From an uncultured Prevotellaceae bacterium (lineage in GTDB: Bacteria; Bacteroidota; Bacteroidia; Bacteroidales; Bacteroidaceae), in the NCBI GenBank assembly GCA_947306605.1, contig CAMZHB010000009.1, positions 1 through 14,028 on the forward strand: a stretch of DNA of 14,028 bases, given 5' to 3'. The notes beneath the pieces were generated by a model. That model was not told where the DNA came from. It did no database searches and saw nothing but the letters and a program-made list of their open reading frames with translations. Position 1 is the stretch's first letter. Every line of letters begins with the position of its first letter. Positions 7,844-14,027 of this stretch are shown piece after piece. Position numbers and translations under genes: made by a program.

Positions 7844-8476
7844 TTAGCGCTTTCTCAGAATGCTGAGTCCGTCGCGCAATGGGAGGATGACCGTTTCAAC
7901 GCGCGGGTCATTGGCCACGAGGTCGTTGAAACGGCGTATGCCCAGTGTCTGGGCGTCGTGGTCGTAGGCCGGGTCAATGACGTGGCCGTCCCACAGGGTG
8001 TTGTCGGCGAGTATGAAGCCGCCGTCGTTGAGGTGTTGCAATGCGAGTTCAAAGTATTCGGTGTACTGTCGTTTGTTTCCGTCGATGAAAATGAGGTCGA
8101 AGGGAGCCTCGTCTTTTGGCAAGCTGGTGAGCACGTCGCCGATGCGGAAGTCGATGCGGCCGGCCCAGGGCGACCCTTCGAGCCAAGGCCGCGTGAAGTC
8201 TTCCAGTTCATCGTTGATTTCGTAGGTCACCACTTGTCCGTCGTCGGGCAGGGCGGAGGCCATGCACAGGGCGGAGTAGCCCGTGAACGTGCCGATTTCC
8301 AGCACGCGCCGGGGCCGTATCATGTGGACGAGCGTCTTCAGCAGTTGTCCCTGCAGGTGTCCCGACACCATGTGTCCGCGCACCAGCCGGATGTTCGACT
8401 CGCGGTACAGGCGGTACAGGTAGTCCGGTTCCGCTTCGATGTGGGAGAGGATGTAGTCTTCTAAGTCGAAAGACAT
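7844..8476 (-). CDS. SAM-dependent O-methyltransferase (catechol-O-methyltransferase-like family)
   Basis: Cytoplasmic class I methyltransferase of the Methyltransf_3 type (caffeoyl-CoA/catechol O-methyltransferase-like), 210 residues, normal family length. The SAM-binding loop is VLEIGTFTGYSALCMA. The acidic residue after strand 2 is in TYEIN, and the metal/substrate motifs are FDLIFIDGNK and ILADNTLWDG, where the Asp and Asn residues normally bind a divalent cation. The substrate is unknown; bacterial members methylate small phenolics or modified nucleosides. The start at 8476 (MSFDLEDY) is chosen because it aligns with the family N-terminus and lies 11 bases after the aroQ stop. The same frame is open further upstream but only across aroQ. 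Co-transcription with aroQ from the promoter before that gene is likely. In related Bacteroidales this gene often sits near aroQ and pyruvate kinase (recollection); no pyruvate kinase gene is present here. Confidence 0.93.
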   Translation of the reverse strand: MSFDLEDYILSHIEAEPDYLYRLYRESNIRLVRGHMVSGHLQGQLLKTLVHMIRPRRVLEIGTFTGYSALCMASALPDDGQVVTYEINDELEDFTRPWLEGSPWAGRIDFRIGDVLTSLPKDEAPFDLIFIDGNKRQYTEYFELALQHLNDGGFILADNTLWDGHVIDPAYDHDAQTLGIRRFNDLVANDPRVETVILPLRDGLSILRKR

Positions 8477-8487
8477 CGTGTGGGGGC

Positions 8488-8907
8488 TTACGGCTTTGCC
8501 AGCGCTTCTATGGCCAGGCGGTAGCTGTCGAGGCCGAAGCCGCAGATGACGCCGCGGCAGGCCGGGGCTATCATCGACTGGCGGCGGAAGGGTTCGCGGC
8601 AGTGGACGTTGGAGATGTGCACTTCCACCACGGGTGCCTTCACGGCCTTGACGGCGTCGAGCAGGGCGATGCTGGTGTGGGTGTAGGCTCCGGCGTTGAG
8701 CACGATGCCGTCGCACGCGAAGCCTGCCTCATGGATTTTGTCGATGAGCGCGCCTTCGCAGTTGCTCTGGAAGCAGTCTATGGTCACGTCGGGGAACGTC
8801 CGGCGCAGTTCTTCCACATAGGTGTCGAACGTGCGTTGGCCGTAGATGTCCGGTTCGCGTTGTCCCAGCAGATTGAGGTTGGGACCGTTGATGATTTGAA
8901 TTTTCAT
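8488..8907 (-). CDS. aroQ: Type II 3-dehydroquinate dehydratase
   Basis: Third step of the shikimate pathway: 3-dehydroquinate to 3-dehydroshikimate, a cytoplasmic dodecameric enzyme. The 139 residues match the usual 140-150 for the type II family. Visible motifs are INGPNLNLLGQREPDIYG (active-site Asn, Arg and Tyr of the lid loop), FQSNCEGALID (Glu region), LNAGAYTHTS (Asn and Ala-Tyr of the substrate site) and VEVHISNVHCREPFR (catalytic His and Arg). The start at 8907 (MKIQIINGPN) fits the family. The frame is open for 13 more codons to an ATG at 8946, but those would span the predicted promoter. First gene of a two-gene unit with the O-methyltransferase. Confidence 0.97.
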   Translation of the reverse strand: MKIQIINGPNLNLLGQREPDIYGQRTFDTYVEELRRTFPDVTIDCFQSNCEGALIDKIHEAGFACDGIVLNAGAYTHTSIALLDAVKAVKAPVVEVHISNVHCREPFRRQSMIAPACRGVICGFGLDSYRLAIEALAKP

Positions 8908-8932
8908 CGCTGTAATGTATTGATTTCTGATG

Positions 8933-8940
8933 CAAAAATA
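8933..8940 (-). promoter_or_regulatory. -7 element of the aroQ promoter
   Basis: On the minus strand TATTTTTG (8940 to 8933) matches TAnnTTTG, placed 25 bases before the aroQ ATG. No clear TTTG lies 19-21 bp upstream, so only half of the consensus is supported. Confidence 0.5.
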
Positions 8941-9000
8941 CAACAAATAATTGACAGAGGTGTCTTTCGCCCCCGATTTCTCTGCGACCGGTGCCGTATT

Positions 9001-9051
9001 CCCCGTGCGTTAACGCTTTTAACGCTGAAATGTTAATCTGTTAATGCGGGG
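9001..9051. repeat. Short TTAAcG-rich imperfect inverted repeat
   Basis: CCCCGTGCGTTAAC (9001-9014) can pair imperfectly with GTTAATGCGGGG (9040-9051). The interval holds further TTAACGC and GTTAAT motifs. It could be an operator or simple-sequence noise; there is no T-run. It lies upstream of the aroQ promoter. Confidence 0.35.
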
Positions 9052-9069
9052 GCCTGATTTCGGTTTATC

Positions 9070-9126
9070 GAAGTGGGGCTTCGGGCCGCAGAAGCGGCGT
9101 TTCGGAAGATTGAGGCGCCGCCTTTG
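9070..9126 (-). repeat. Dispersed intergenic hairpin repeat, copy 3
   Basis: On the minus strand: CAAAGGCGGCGCCTCAAT, a short loop, GAAACGCCGCTTCTG, then the tail CGGCCCGAAGCCCCACTTC. The tail and the right arm are nearly identical to copies 1 and 2. In the stem, a position that is A-T in copy 2 is G-C here, keeping the pairing. It lies between the hpf terminator and the aroQ promoter, in the sense direction of hpf. Confidence 0.82.
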
Positions 9127-9253
9127 TTTGGTTTTTTCTGACGTGTTGATTATGAGGGCGTTTTTTCTACACGCTTTAGTTGCGTATTCAGCAACTTCGC
9201 GGGCTTTGGCGTTGCCGTTTTGACAAATCTGTCGTGAGGCTTCCCGTAAAACG

Positions 9254-9286
9254 GCAGGAGCCGGCCCTTGTGGGGCCGGCTCCTGC
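9254..9286 (-). terminator. Probable terminator of hpf
   Basis: GCAGGAGCCGGCCC (9254-9267) and GGGCCGGCTCCTGC (9273-9286) form a perfect 14-bp GC-rich stem with a 5-nt loop. It starts 20 bases after the hpf stop. Read on the minus strand it is followed by CGTTTTACG, a short T-run, so termination is likely though the U-tract is weak. Confidence 0.8.
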
Positions 9287-9306
9287 GACATGCCGCGTAA
9301 AAACGT

Positions 9307-9600
9307 TTATCTGCGTTTTTCCTTGTATTTTTCGAGCGGACGGTCGAGCGACTCAATGCATTGTAGCACGGCGTCCTCGAAGGTGTCGCATGTCTTTTCG
9401 GCGTAGAGCGTTTCGCCAGGCAGGCTCACCTGCACGCTGACCTGCTTGTTGAGGTTGGTTTCGGGCTTTACTACTTTGAGCGTAAATTCCACTTTCGTCA
9501 CGTCTTCGTTGCGCTTGGCAAAGCGCTGCATTTTCTTTTCGATAAATGCCTGCAACTTTTCGGTTGCATCGAAATGAATGGCTTGAATTCTTAGTTCCAT
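9307..9600 (-). CDS. hpf: Ribosome hibernation promoting factor, short HPF/RaiA (YfiA) family
   Basis: Small cytoplasmic protein that binds the 30S decoding centre and promotes ribosome inactivation or dimerisation in stationary phase (family knowledge). The 97 residues match the short HPF type, with no long C-terminal dimerisation domain. The beta-alpha-beta-beta-beta-alpha pattern is visible: MELRIQAIHFDATEKLQAFI, basic helix KKMQRFAKR, strands VEFTLKVV and QVSVQVSLPG, then helix TFEDAVLQCIESLDRPLEKYKEK. The start at 9600 is supported by an exact AGGAGG four bases upstream, rare in this phylum. It is divergent from xerD across a 157-bp intergenic region and is probably monocistronic. Confidence 0.93.
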   Translation of the reverse strand: MELRIQAIHFDATEKLQAFIEKKMQRFAKRNEDVTKVEFTLKVVKPETNLNKQVSVQVSLPGETLYAEKTCDTFEDAVLQCIESLDRPLEKYKEKRR

Positions 9601-9604
9601 AAAA

Positions 9605-9610
9605 CCTCCT
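9605..9610 (-). promoter_or_regulatory. Perfect Shine-Dalgarno before hpf
   Basis: Reading the minus strand, AAGGAGG precedes TTTT and the hpf ATG. Other genes in the window have no comparable site. Confidence 0.75.
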
Positions 9611-9718
9611 TGTTTTTGTGTCCCGTCGCGCGGACGGAACGGGTTGATGTTTTATTGTTCTGCGAATGTAGTCAAAATTTTCGGCTTGGCCAAGTGCGGG
9701 GCGGTTTTTTGCTGTCTT

Positions 9719-9751
9719 TTTGCGGAAAAAACTTTTTTCTTTGTAATTTTG
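9719..9751 (+). promoter_or_regulatory. xerD promoter placed almost on the start codon
   Basis: TTTG (9719-9722), a 21-bp spacer and TAATTTTG (9744-9751) fit the Bacteroidetes consensus. The xerD ATG is at 9758, seven bases after the -7 element, so the transcript would begin at or within a few bases of the start codon. Confidence 0.75.
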
Positions 9752-9757
9752 TTGCCT

Positions 9758-10714
9758 ATGACAGCCGAATCACCGACATCTGCGTGGACCGACGTGCAGC
9801 GCGAGGAAGTGGCGTCGCTGGTGAAGCAATTCCGCTCCTACCTGCTGCTGGAGCGCTCCTTGTCGCGCAACACCCTCGACGCTTACCTGAGGGACGTGGA
9901 GAAGTTGCTCCATTATCTGGAAGGTGCAGGCGTGACGCCGTGGCAGGCCGACACCGAACTGCTCCGAGGCTTTGCCGCGGGTCTGCACGACATCGGGGTG
10001 GAGGCGAGGTCGCAGGCCCGCATCGTGAGCGGGGTGCGGGCGTTTTACCACTTCATGCTCATGCACGGCCAGACGGACCACGACCCGGCCAAGTTGCTCG
10101 AGACGCCCAAACTGGGTGTTCACCTGCCCGAAGTGCTCACGGTGGCCGAGGTGGACCGCCTCATCGGTGCCGTGGATCTGAGCAAGCGCGAGGGACACCG
10201 CAACCGCGCCATCCTCGAGGTGCTCTACAGCTGCGGTCTGCGCGTCAGCGAACTGTGCGACCTGAAGATGAGCAACCTCTACCTCGACGAAGGCTTCCTG
10301 CGTATACTCGGCAAGGGCAGCAAGGAACGCCTGGTGCCCATTTCGGCAAGGGCCGTGCACGAGTTGAAGAACTACTTCCTCGACCGTAACCAGTGGGACA
10401 TCCCCGGGGCGTACGAGGACTACGTCTTCATCACCGTGAAACGCCGGGTCAAAAACATCGGGCGCATCATGGTGTTCCGGCTCATCAAGGACTTGGCCGT
10501 CGTGGCCGACATTCACAAGAACATCAGCCCCCACACGCTGCGCCATTCCTTTGCCACCCACCTGCTGGAGGGCGGGGCCGACCTGCGCGCCATTCAGGCC
10601 ATGCTGGGCCACGAGAGCATTGCCACCACCGAAATCTACACCCACATCGACCGCAGCCGCTTGCGCGAAGAAATACTGGAGCACCATCCGCGCAGCCACA
10701 GTCGCGAAGCATAA
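9758..10714 (+). CDS. xerD: Tyrosine recombinase, XerC/XerD family
   Basis: Site-specific recombinase of the Xer type, which resolves chromosome dimers at dif during division. It has 318 residues with an N-terminal SAM-like core-binding domain (about 15-105, VKQFRSYLLLERSLSRNTLD) and a C-terminal catalytic domain. All catalytic residues are present with E. coli XerD spacing: Arg162 (CGLRVSEL), Lys186 (LGKGSKERLVP), His259 and Arg262 (PHTLRHSFATH), His285 (GHESIATT) and the nucleophile Tyr294 (IYTHID). The start at 9758 (MTAESPTS) is preferred; an ATG at 9644 in the same frame would add 38 residues that run across the promoter. Xer proteins without a mobile-element context are normally chromosomal, and the aroQ neighbourhood agrees. 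XerD rather than XerC is chosen from overall similarity and context, with less certainty than the family. Confidence 0.95.
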   Translation: MTAESPTSAWTDVQREEVASLVKQFRSYLLLERSLSRNTLDAYLRDVEKLLHYLEGAGVTPWQADTELLRGFAAGLHDIGVEARSQARIVSGVRAFYHFMLMHGQTDHDPAKLLETPKLGVHLPEVLTVAEVDRLIGAVDLSKREGHRNRAILEVLYSCGLRVSELCDLKMSNLYLDEGFLRILGKGSKERLVPISARAVHELKNYFLDRNQWDIPGAYEDYVFITVKRRVKNIGRIMVFRLIKDLAVVADIHKNISPHTLRHSFATHLLEGGADLRAIQAMLGHESIATTEIYTHIDRSRLREEILEHHPRSHSREA

Positions 10715-10722
10715 ACAACAGA

Positions 10723-10750
10723 AAGCGATATAGTCCAGGCTATATCGCTT
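10723..10750. terminator. Perfect 11-6-11 palindrome between convergent xerD and ABC ATPase genes
   Basis: AAGCGATATAG (10723-10733), spacer TCCAGG, CTATATCGCTT (10740-10750). The position between two convergent genes suggests a bidirectional terminator. The T-tract is poor on both sides: CCCGTTG follows on the plus strand, while TCTGTTGTTT on the minus strand is slightly better. Confidence 0.5.
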
Positions 10751-10791
10751 CCCGTTGATATCAAGTCCGTTTTCGAACCTGCCACGGCCGC

Positions 10792-11559
10792 TTATTCGTC
10801 GCCGTGCTGGCTCAAGATGCGGTGGGGCACGTGTCCGTGGGCCACCATCTCGAAAGGACAGCCGAAGGCCTCGCCCAAGATTTCACCCGTCACTTCGGCT
10901 GCAGCGTGGTAGTGGACGTGACGGTTGACGCAGGCGATGTTTTTGACGTTGCGCATCACGGTTCCCACGTCGTGGCTCACCAGTACGACGGCACAACTCC
11001 GGTTGATGTCGGCCAGCAGTTGGTAGAGACGCTCCTGATGCTGCTGGTCGATATAAGTGGCCGGCTCGTCAAGGATGAGTACCTCGGGGTCGCACACCAG
11101 GGCCCGGGCCACGAGGACGCGCTGCCGTTGTCCGCCGCTCAGTTCACCGATGGCACGGTCGGCATACGGGGTAAGCTCCATCTGTTGCAGTGCCTGGTCG
11201 GCTTTCCTCCGGTCGTCGGCCGTAAAACGGTGCCATACGCGGTGCCGGCTGTGGAGTCCCGACAGCACCACTTCGCGCACGGTGATGGGGAACTTGGCGT
11301 CAAAGGTGCTGTACTGCGGCAAATAACCCGTGCGGAGACTGTCGCAGGGCGCGCCGTTGCGCCAGAACTGCACCTGTCCTGCCACGGGCTTGAGCAGACC
11401 GAGGATGACCTTCACCAGTGTGGTCTTACCCCCGCCGTTGGGACCGATGATGCCTAGAAAGTCGTCGGCCATCACTTGCAATGTGGCGTCTTCGAGCGCG
11501 GTTCGGCCGTCATAGGCAGCGTACACGTGACTAAGGGTGATGATTGGGCTATTTTCCAT
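10792..11559 (-). CDS. ABC transporter ATPase, ZnuC-like (zinc/manganese/iron uptake family)
   Basis: Cytoplasmic ATP-binding subunit of a metal-uptake ABC transporter, 255 residues, normal family length. Motifs in order: Walker A GPNGGGKT (39-46), Q-loop GYLPQYSTFD, signature LSGGQRQRV, Walker B VLILDEPAT and switch His in VLVSHD. LPQ followed by FPITVREVVLSG is typical of the metal-type ATPases. The C-terminus is rich in His (HVHYHAAA, AHGHVPH), possibly a metal-sensing tail. The start codon overlaps the upstream ZnuA-like gene by 11 bases, implying translational coupling. The metal is not determined by the sequence; zinc or manganese is most likely. The operon contains no permease subunit. 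Confidence 0.93.
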   Translation of the reverse strand: MENSPIITLSHVYAAYDGRTALEDATLQVMADDFLGIIGPNGGGKTTLVKVILGLLKPVAGQVQFWRNGAPCDSLRTGYLPQYSTFDAKFPITVREVVLSGLHSRHRVWHRFTADDRRKADQALQQMELTPYADRAIGELSGGQRQRVLVARALVCDPEVLILDEPATYIDQQHQERLYQLLADINRSCAVVLVSHDVGTVMRNVKNIACVNRHVHYHAAAEVTGEILGEAFGCPFEMVAHGHVPHRILSQHGDE

Positions 11560-12394
11560 TCTTTATGGCTTGTGCAATGTGTAGCATTTCGTTTTCCCAG
11601 TCGTAGCTGAGCGGGTTGACGGTGACGATGGCAGCTCCCGTTTCGCGGGCCAGGGTGCAGGCCATGGCGGGGTTGAATTCCGGCTGCACGAGAATCGTTT
11701 TCACGCTGTCTTGGCGGCATTGTGTCACAAGCGTCTTCATCCATTGTACTCCGGGCTCTTTGCCGTCTTTCTCGATGCTAAGCTGCTTTAGTCCGAAGTC
11801 GGCTGCAAACTCCGTGAGAGCGGGATGGGCGATGACAAACGTGCGGTAGGGCTGGTCTTTCAGCAGTTGGTGTATCTGTGTCTCCACGTTGGCGATGCGT
11901 CGGGTAAGGCTGTCGAGCCGCAGCCGGTAGTAGGCCGTTCCCGCGGTGTCGATGGCGCAGAGAGCGTCGCAGATGGTCTGGCATATGCTTGTGGCCAGAC
12001 GCGGCGAGGTCCATGTGTGGGGGTCGAAAACGGAGGAGCGCATGTCGAGGGAGGAGAGTCCTTCCGAAGTGTCCACTATGGGCAGATCGGGCACGTTTTC
12101 GCTCACTTTGGGCAGCCAGGTGGTTTCGAAGCCGAGCTGTCCCACTTTGAAGAACGCCTTTGCATCGCTGAGCATCATCATCTGTTGCGGTGTCGGCTCG
12201 TACATTTCGGGGCTGATGCCTTCTGGCACGAGGCTCACCACGTCCATGCGGTCGCCGGCGATGCTTTGGGTAAAGAAGCGCAGCGGTTCGATACTTACCA
12301 CCACACACGGCAGGCCGGTTGCGGGGCGACGGTCGCCGCACGAACCGAGGACTGCCAGACACAGGAAAATGATACAAAGGACAATATGCTTCAT
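11549..12394 (-). CDS. ZnuA-like metal-binding lipoprotein (ABC substrate-binding protein, cluster A-I)
   Basis: Solute-binding protein delivering a divalent metal to the ABC transporter. Its 281 residues begin with a lipoprotein signal (FLCLAVLGSC, lipid attachment at Cys19), so it is membrane-anchored. Motifs fit the ZnuA/PsaA family: VSLVPEGISPEMYEPTP (52-69), FDPHTW with His126, FVIAHPAL with His189 and ISIEKDG-like LSIEKDGKEPG near 204-214. Two family ligands differ. The first His of the GxxPHxYEPTP motif is Glu63, and the acidic residue of the DPL motif near the end is Asn260 (VNPLSYDW). There is no His-rich loop. A two-His site with Glu is possible, so the metal may differ from zinc. 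It is the third gene of the four-gene minus-strand run and overlaps the ATPase gene. Confidence 0.9.
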   Translation of the reverse strand: MKHIVLCIIFLCLAVLGSCGDRRPATGLPCVVVSIEPLRFFTQSIAGDRMDVVSLVPEGISPEMYEPTPQQMMMLSDAKAFFKVGQLGFETTWLPKVSENVPDLPIVDTSEGLSSLDMRSSVFDPHTWTSPRLATSICQTICDALCAIDTAGTAYYRLRLDSLTRRIANVETQIHQLLKDQPYRTFVIAHPALTEFAADFGLKQLSIEKDGKEPGVQWMKTLVTQCRQDSVKTILVQPEFNPAMACTLARETGAAIVTVNPLSYDWENEMLHIAQAIKNGK

Positions 12395-12404
12395 ACGAAA
12401 AAAC

Positions 12405-12854
12405 TTAAATACCTTGCAAGAGTAGGGCTAGAAGAATGTAGCGCACCGTTTTGCCCAGGGCGACGGTAAGCGCTGAGTGCCAAAGATTGACACGCAGCAG
12501 ACCCAGGGCTACCGTGATTACGCTGCCCAGAAATGGTATCCACGCCAGCAGGCCCATCCATGCGCCGTGGCGACGTATCTGTTTCTTGGTGCGTTCCAGT
12601 TTATCTTCGCTCAGATGGAGCCTACGGTAGAACCAAGAGTCGTTGCCCAGCCTTCCGATGCCGTAGTTGAACATTCCGCCCAGGACATTGCCGATGGAAG
12701 CGCAGATGACCAGTTGCCAAATGTCGAGTCCGGTCAGATAGAGTGCCGTCATCACCGCTTCAGAGGTGAAGGGGATGAAACTGCCTCCCAAAAAGGCCGC
12801 TACCATCATGCCAGCGTAACCGTATGTTACAAGAAATTCAATGAATGACTCCAT
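12405..12854 (-). CDS. YqaA/VTT-domain (DedA-like) inner membrane protein
   Basis: Polytopic inner membrane protein of 149 residues, as expected for the short YqaA branch of the VTT/DedA superfamily, whose members are linked to lipid scrambling and envelope homeostasis (superfamily knowledge; no specific function is established for this branch). Visible are FLGGSFIPFTSEAVM (20-34, re-entrant loop with the conserved Glu), the glycine-rich GNVLGGMFNYGIGRLG, a basic cytoplasmic helix (RRLHLSEDKLERTKKQIRRHG) and WIPFLGSVITVALGLLRV. The start at 12854 overlaps the upstream membrane-protein gene by 28 bases. Ten bases separate its stop from the ZnuA-like gene. Confidence 0.9.
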   Translation of the reverse strand: MESFIEFLVTYGYAGMMVAAFLGGSFIPFTSEAVMTALYLTGLDIWQLVICASIGNVLGGMFNYGIGRLGNDSWFYRRLHLSEDKLERTKKQIRRHGAWMGLLAWIPFLGSVITVALGLLRVNLWHSALTVALGKTVRYILLALLLQGI

Positions 12855-13765
12855 AGGTTGAACACGGTGGCGCCCAAGAGCAACAGCAGGCCGAGCAGGG
12901 AGAAGAACAAAGCCCAGCGTCCTTGTGCCACGGCGAAGTAGCGCGCCACGACGGGCGACACGGCGACGAGCAGGAAGGGCGTCAATGCCTTGTAGTGGTT
13001 GGGCTGCAAGAGCAGCAGGGCCATGAGCAGGGCGCTTTGTGAGATGAGTACATAGATGAGCATGCGCGGGCGAATCTTGTCGTTATAGTTGGTGTAGGCG
13101 TAGTGAATGGCCGCCACCATGAAGAGCAGGCTGATGAGAGCTATGGCCACGGAGAACTGCAGAGGCCATTCCAAGATGGCGGCAGGGTCGAATGCCGCAA
13201 GGTTGTTCCACAGGCTGAGCAGCGTGTCCGTTTGTTCCGTCAGCAGTAGGTATCCTCCGTAGAATTCCATCGGAATGAAGAGCCCGAATGCCGCCGCCAG
13301 CAGGCTGCGCGGTGTGAAAGAGCCCAGTTGTACGAACATGGAGAGCACATAGACGGGCGCCAGCAGGAAGAGGGGCGGAAAGGTGAGACACGCCACTCCT
13401 AAAAAGAGGAACGATTGGAAGACCCAGCGCTCGGCATGGTATTGTTGGTAACTCTGAAACAGGAAATGGAGCGACACCGCGTAACACAACGCGCCGGCCA
13501 AGGCGGGTGTTGCCGTTTGGGCGAAGGTGCACATGGCGGCCATGAGCAGGAAGACGGCGGCGGTCATCCAGGTGCGCAGGGGGATGACGCTGTTGACCGA
13601 GCACACCTTGTGGATGGCGTAGGCCACGATCACCGTGCCGGCCAGTCCAACCCAGTGCCACGGGTCGTTGTAGGGGCCGGTGCTCCACGAGAGCGTGGCG
13701 CAGACCACGGCTACCACGAGCGGCACCAGGCTTTCGGCCATGCGGTCTTTCAGTGTGCGTTCCAT
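12827..13765 (-). CDS. Polytopic membrane protein of unknown function
   Basis: A 312-residue integral membrane protein not assigned to a named family here. Roughly ten hydrophobic segments can be seen, starting with LVPLVVAVVCATLSW (13-27) and ending with LFFSLLGLLLLLGATVFNLW. There is no signal peptide and no catalytic motif. Short polar loops include FQSYQQYHAERWVFQ and YTNYNDKIRPR. It is the first gene of the four-gene minus-strand run, following a promoter 21 bases upstream and overlapping the YqaA-like gene by 28 bases. Membership of the operon suggests a link to the envelope or metal uptake, but that is only positional. The start at 13765 is the first ATG after the promoter. Confidence 0.85.
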   Translation of the reverse strand: MERTLKDRMAESLVPLVVAVVCATLSWSTGPYNDPWHWVGLAGTVIVAYAIHKVCSVNSVIPLRTWMTAAVFLLMAAMCTFAQTATPALAGALCYAVSLHFLFQSYQQYHAERWVFQSFLFLGVACLTFPPLFLLAPVYVLSMFVQLGSFTPRSLLAAAFGLFIPMEFYGGYLLLTEQTDTLLSLWNNLAAFDPAAILEWPLQFSVAIALISLLFMVAAIHYAYTNYNDKIRPRMLIYVLISQSALLMALLLLQPNHYKALTPFLLVAVSPVVARYFAVAQGRWALFFSLLGLLLLLGATVFNLWSHSLNFL

Positions 13766-13786
13766 TGTCAGTTTTATTACTTAATG

Positions 13787-13821
13787 CAAAGTTACGAAGT
13801 TTTGGGCCATGTTTAGTCAAA
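13787..13821 (-). promoter_or_regulatory. Promoter of the membrane-protein/metal-ABC operon
   Basis: On the minus strand TAACTTTG (13794 to 13787) is an exact TAnnTTTG element. A TTTG (13821 to 13818) lies 23 bp upstream, slightly longer than the usual 19-21. The ATG at 13765 follows 21 bases downstream. Confidence 0.65.
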
Positions 13822-13844
13822 TCTTGTGCAAAAAATTTATCAAC

Positions 13845-14027
13845 CTAAATATATGTATTAGGAAGCGCATTTTTTGCTGATAATTCATCTATTTGCTCAG
13901 ATGTAAATGTTGGCGCAAAACTTGATAGTGTTAATTCAGCACGTTTTAAAACTTCATCTTCTGGTCTGTCTAATGCATCTTTAATGACATCATCTAATGA
14001 TTTGTTTGGCAATGAACTAAAACCATA
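13845..14027 (-). CDS. C-terminal fragment of an unrecognised AT-rich gene, open at the right window edge
   Basis: Minus-strand frame entering the window at 14027 and ending with TAG at 13847-13845. It gives 60 residues from YGFSSLPNKSLDDVI to NALPNTYI with no internal stop. The sequence looks protein-like: an acidic, amphipathic helical stretch (LDDVIKDALDRPEDEVLKRA) is followed by FTSEQIDELSA. Codons are strongly A/T-ending (TTA, GCA, AAA), unlike every other gene in the window, and G+C is about one third here. I do not recognise the family. It would be transcribed in the same direction as the downstream operon, with no terminator in the gap. Foreign origin or an assembly join are both possible. 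Confidence 0.6.
   Translation of the reverse strand, partial: YGFSSLPNKSLDDVIKDALDRPEDEVLKRAELTLSSFAPTFTSEQIDELSAKNALPNTYI

Noticed and set aside
8477..8716. 80-codon N-terminal extension of the O-methyltransferase frame
   Set aside because: It overlaps aroQ completely, has no family similarity, and the internal Met at 8476 fits the family N-terminus.
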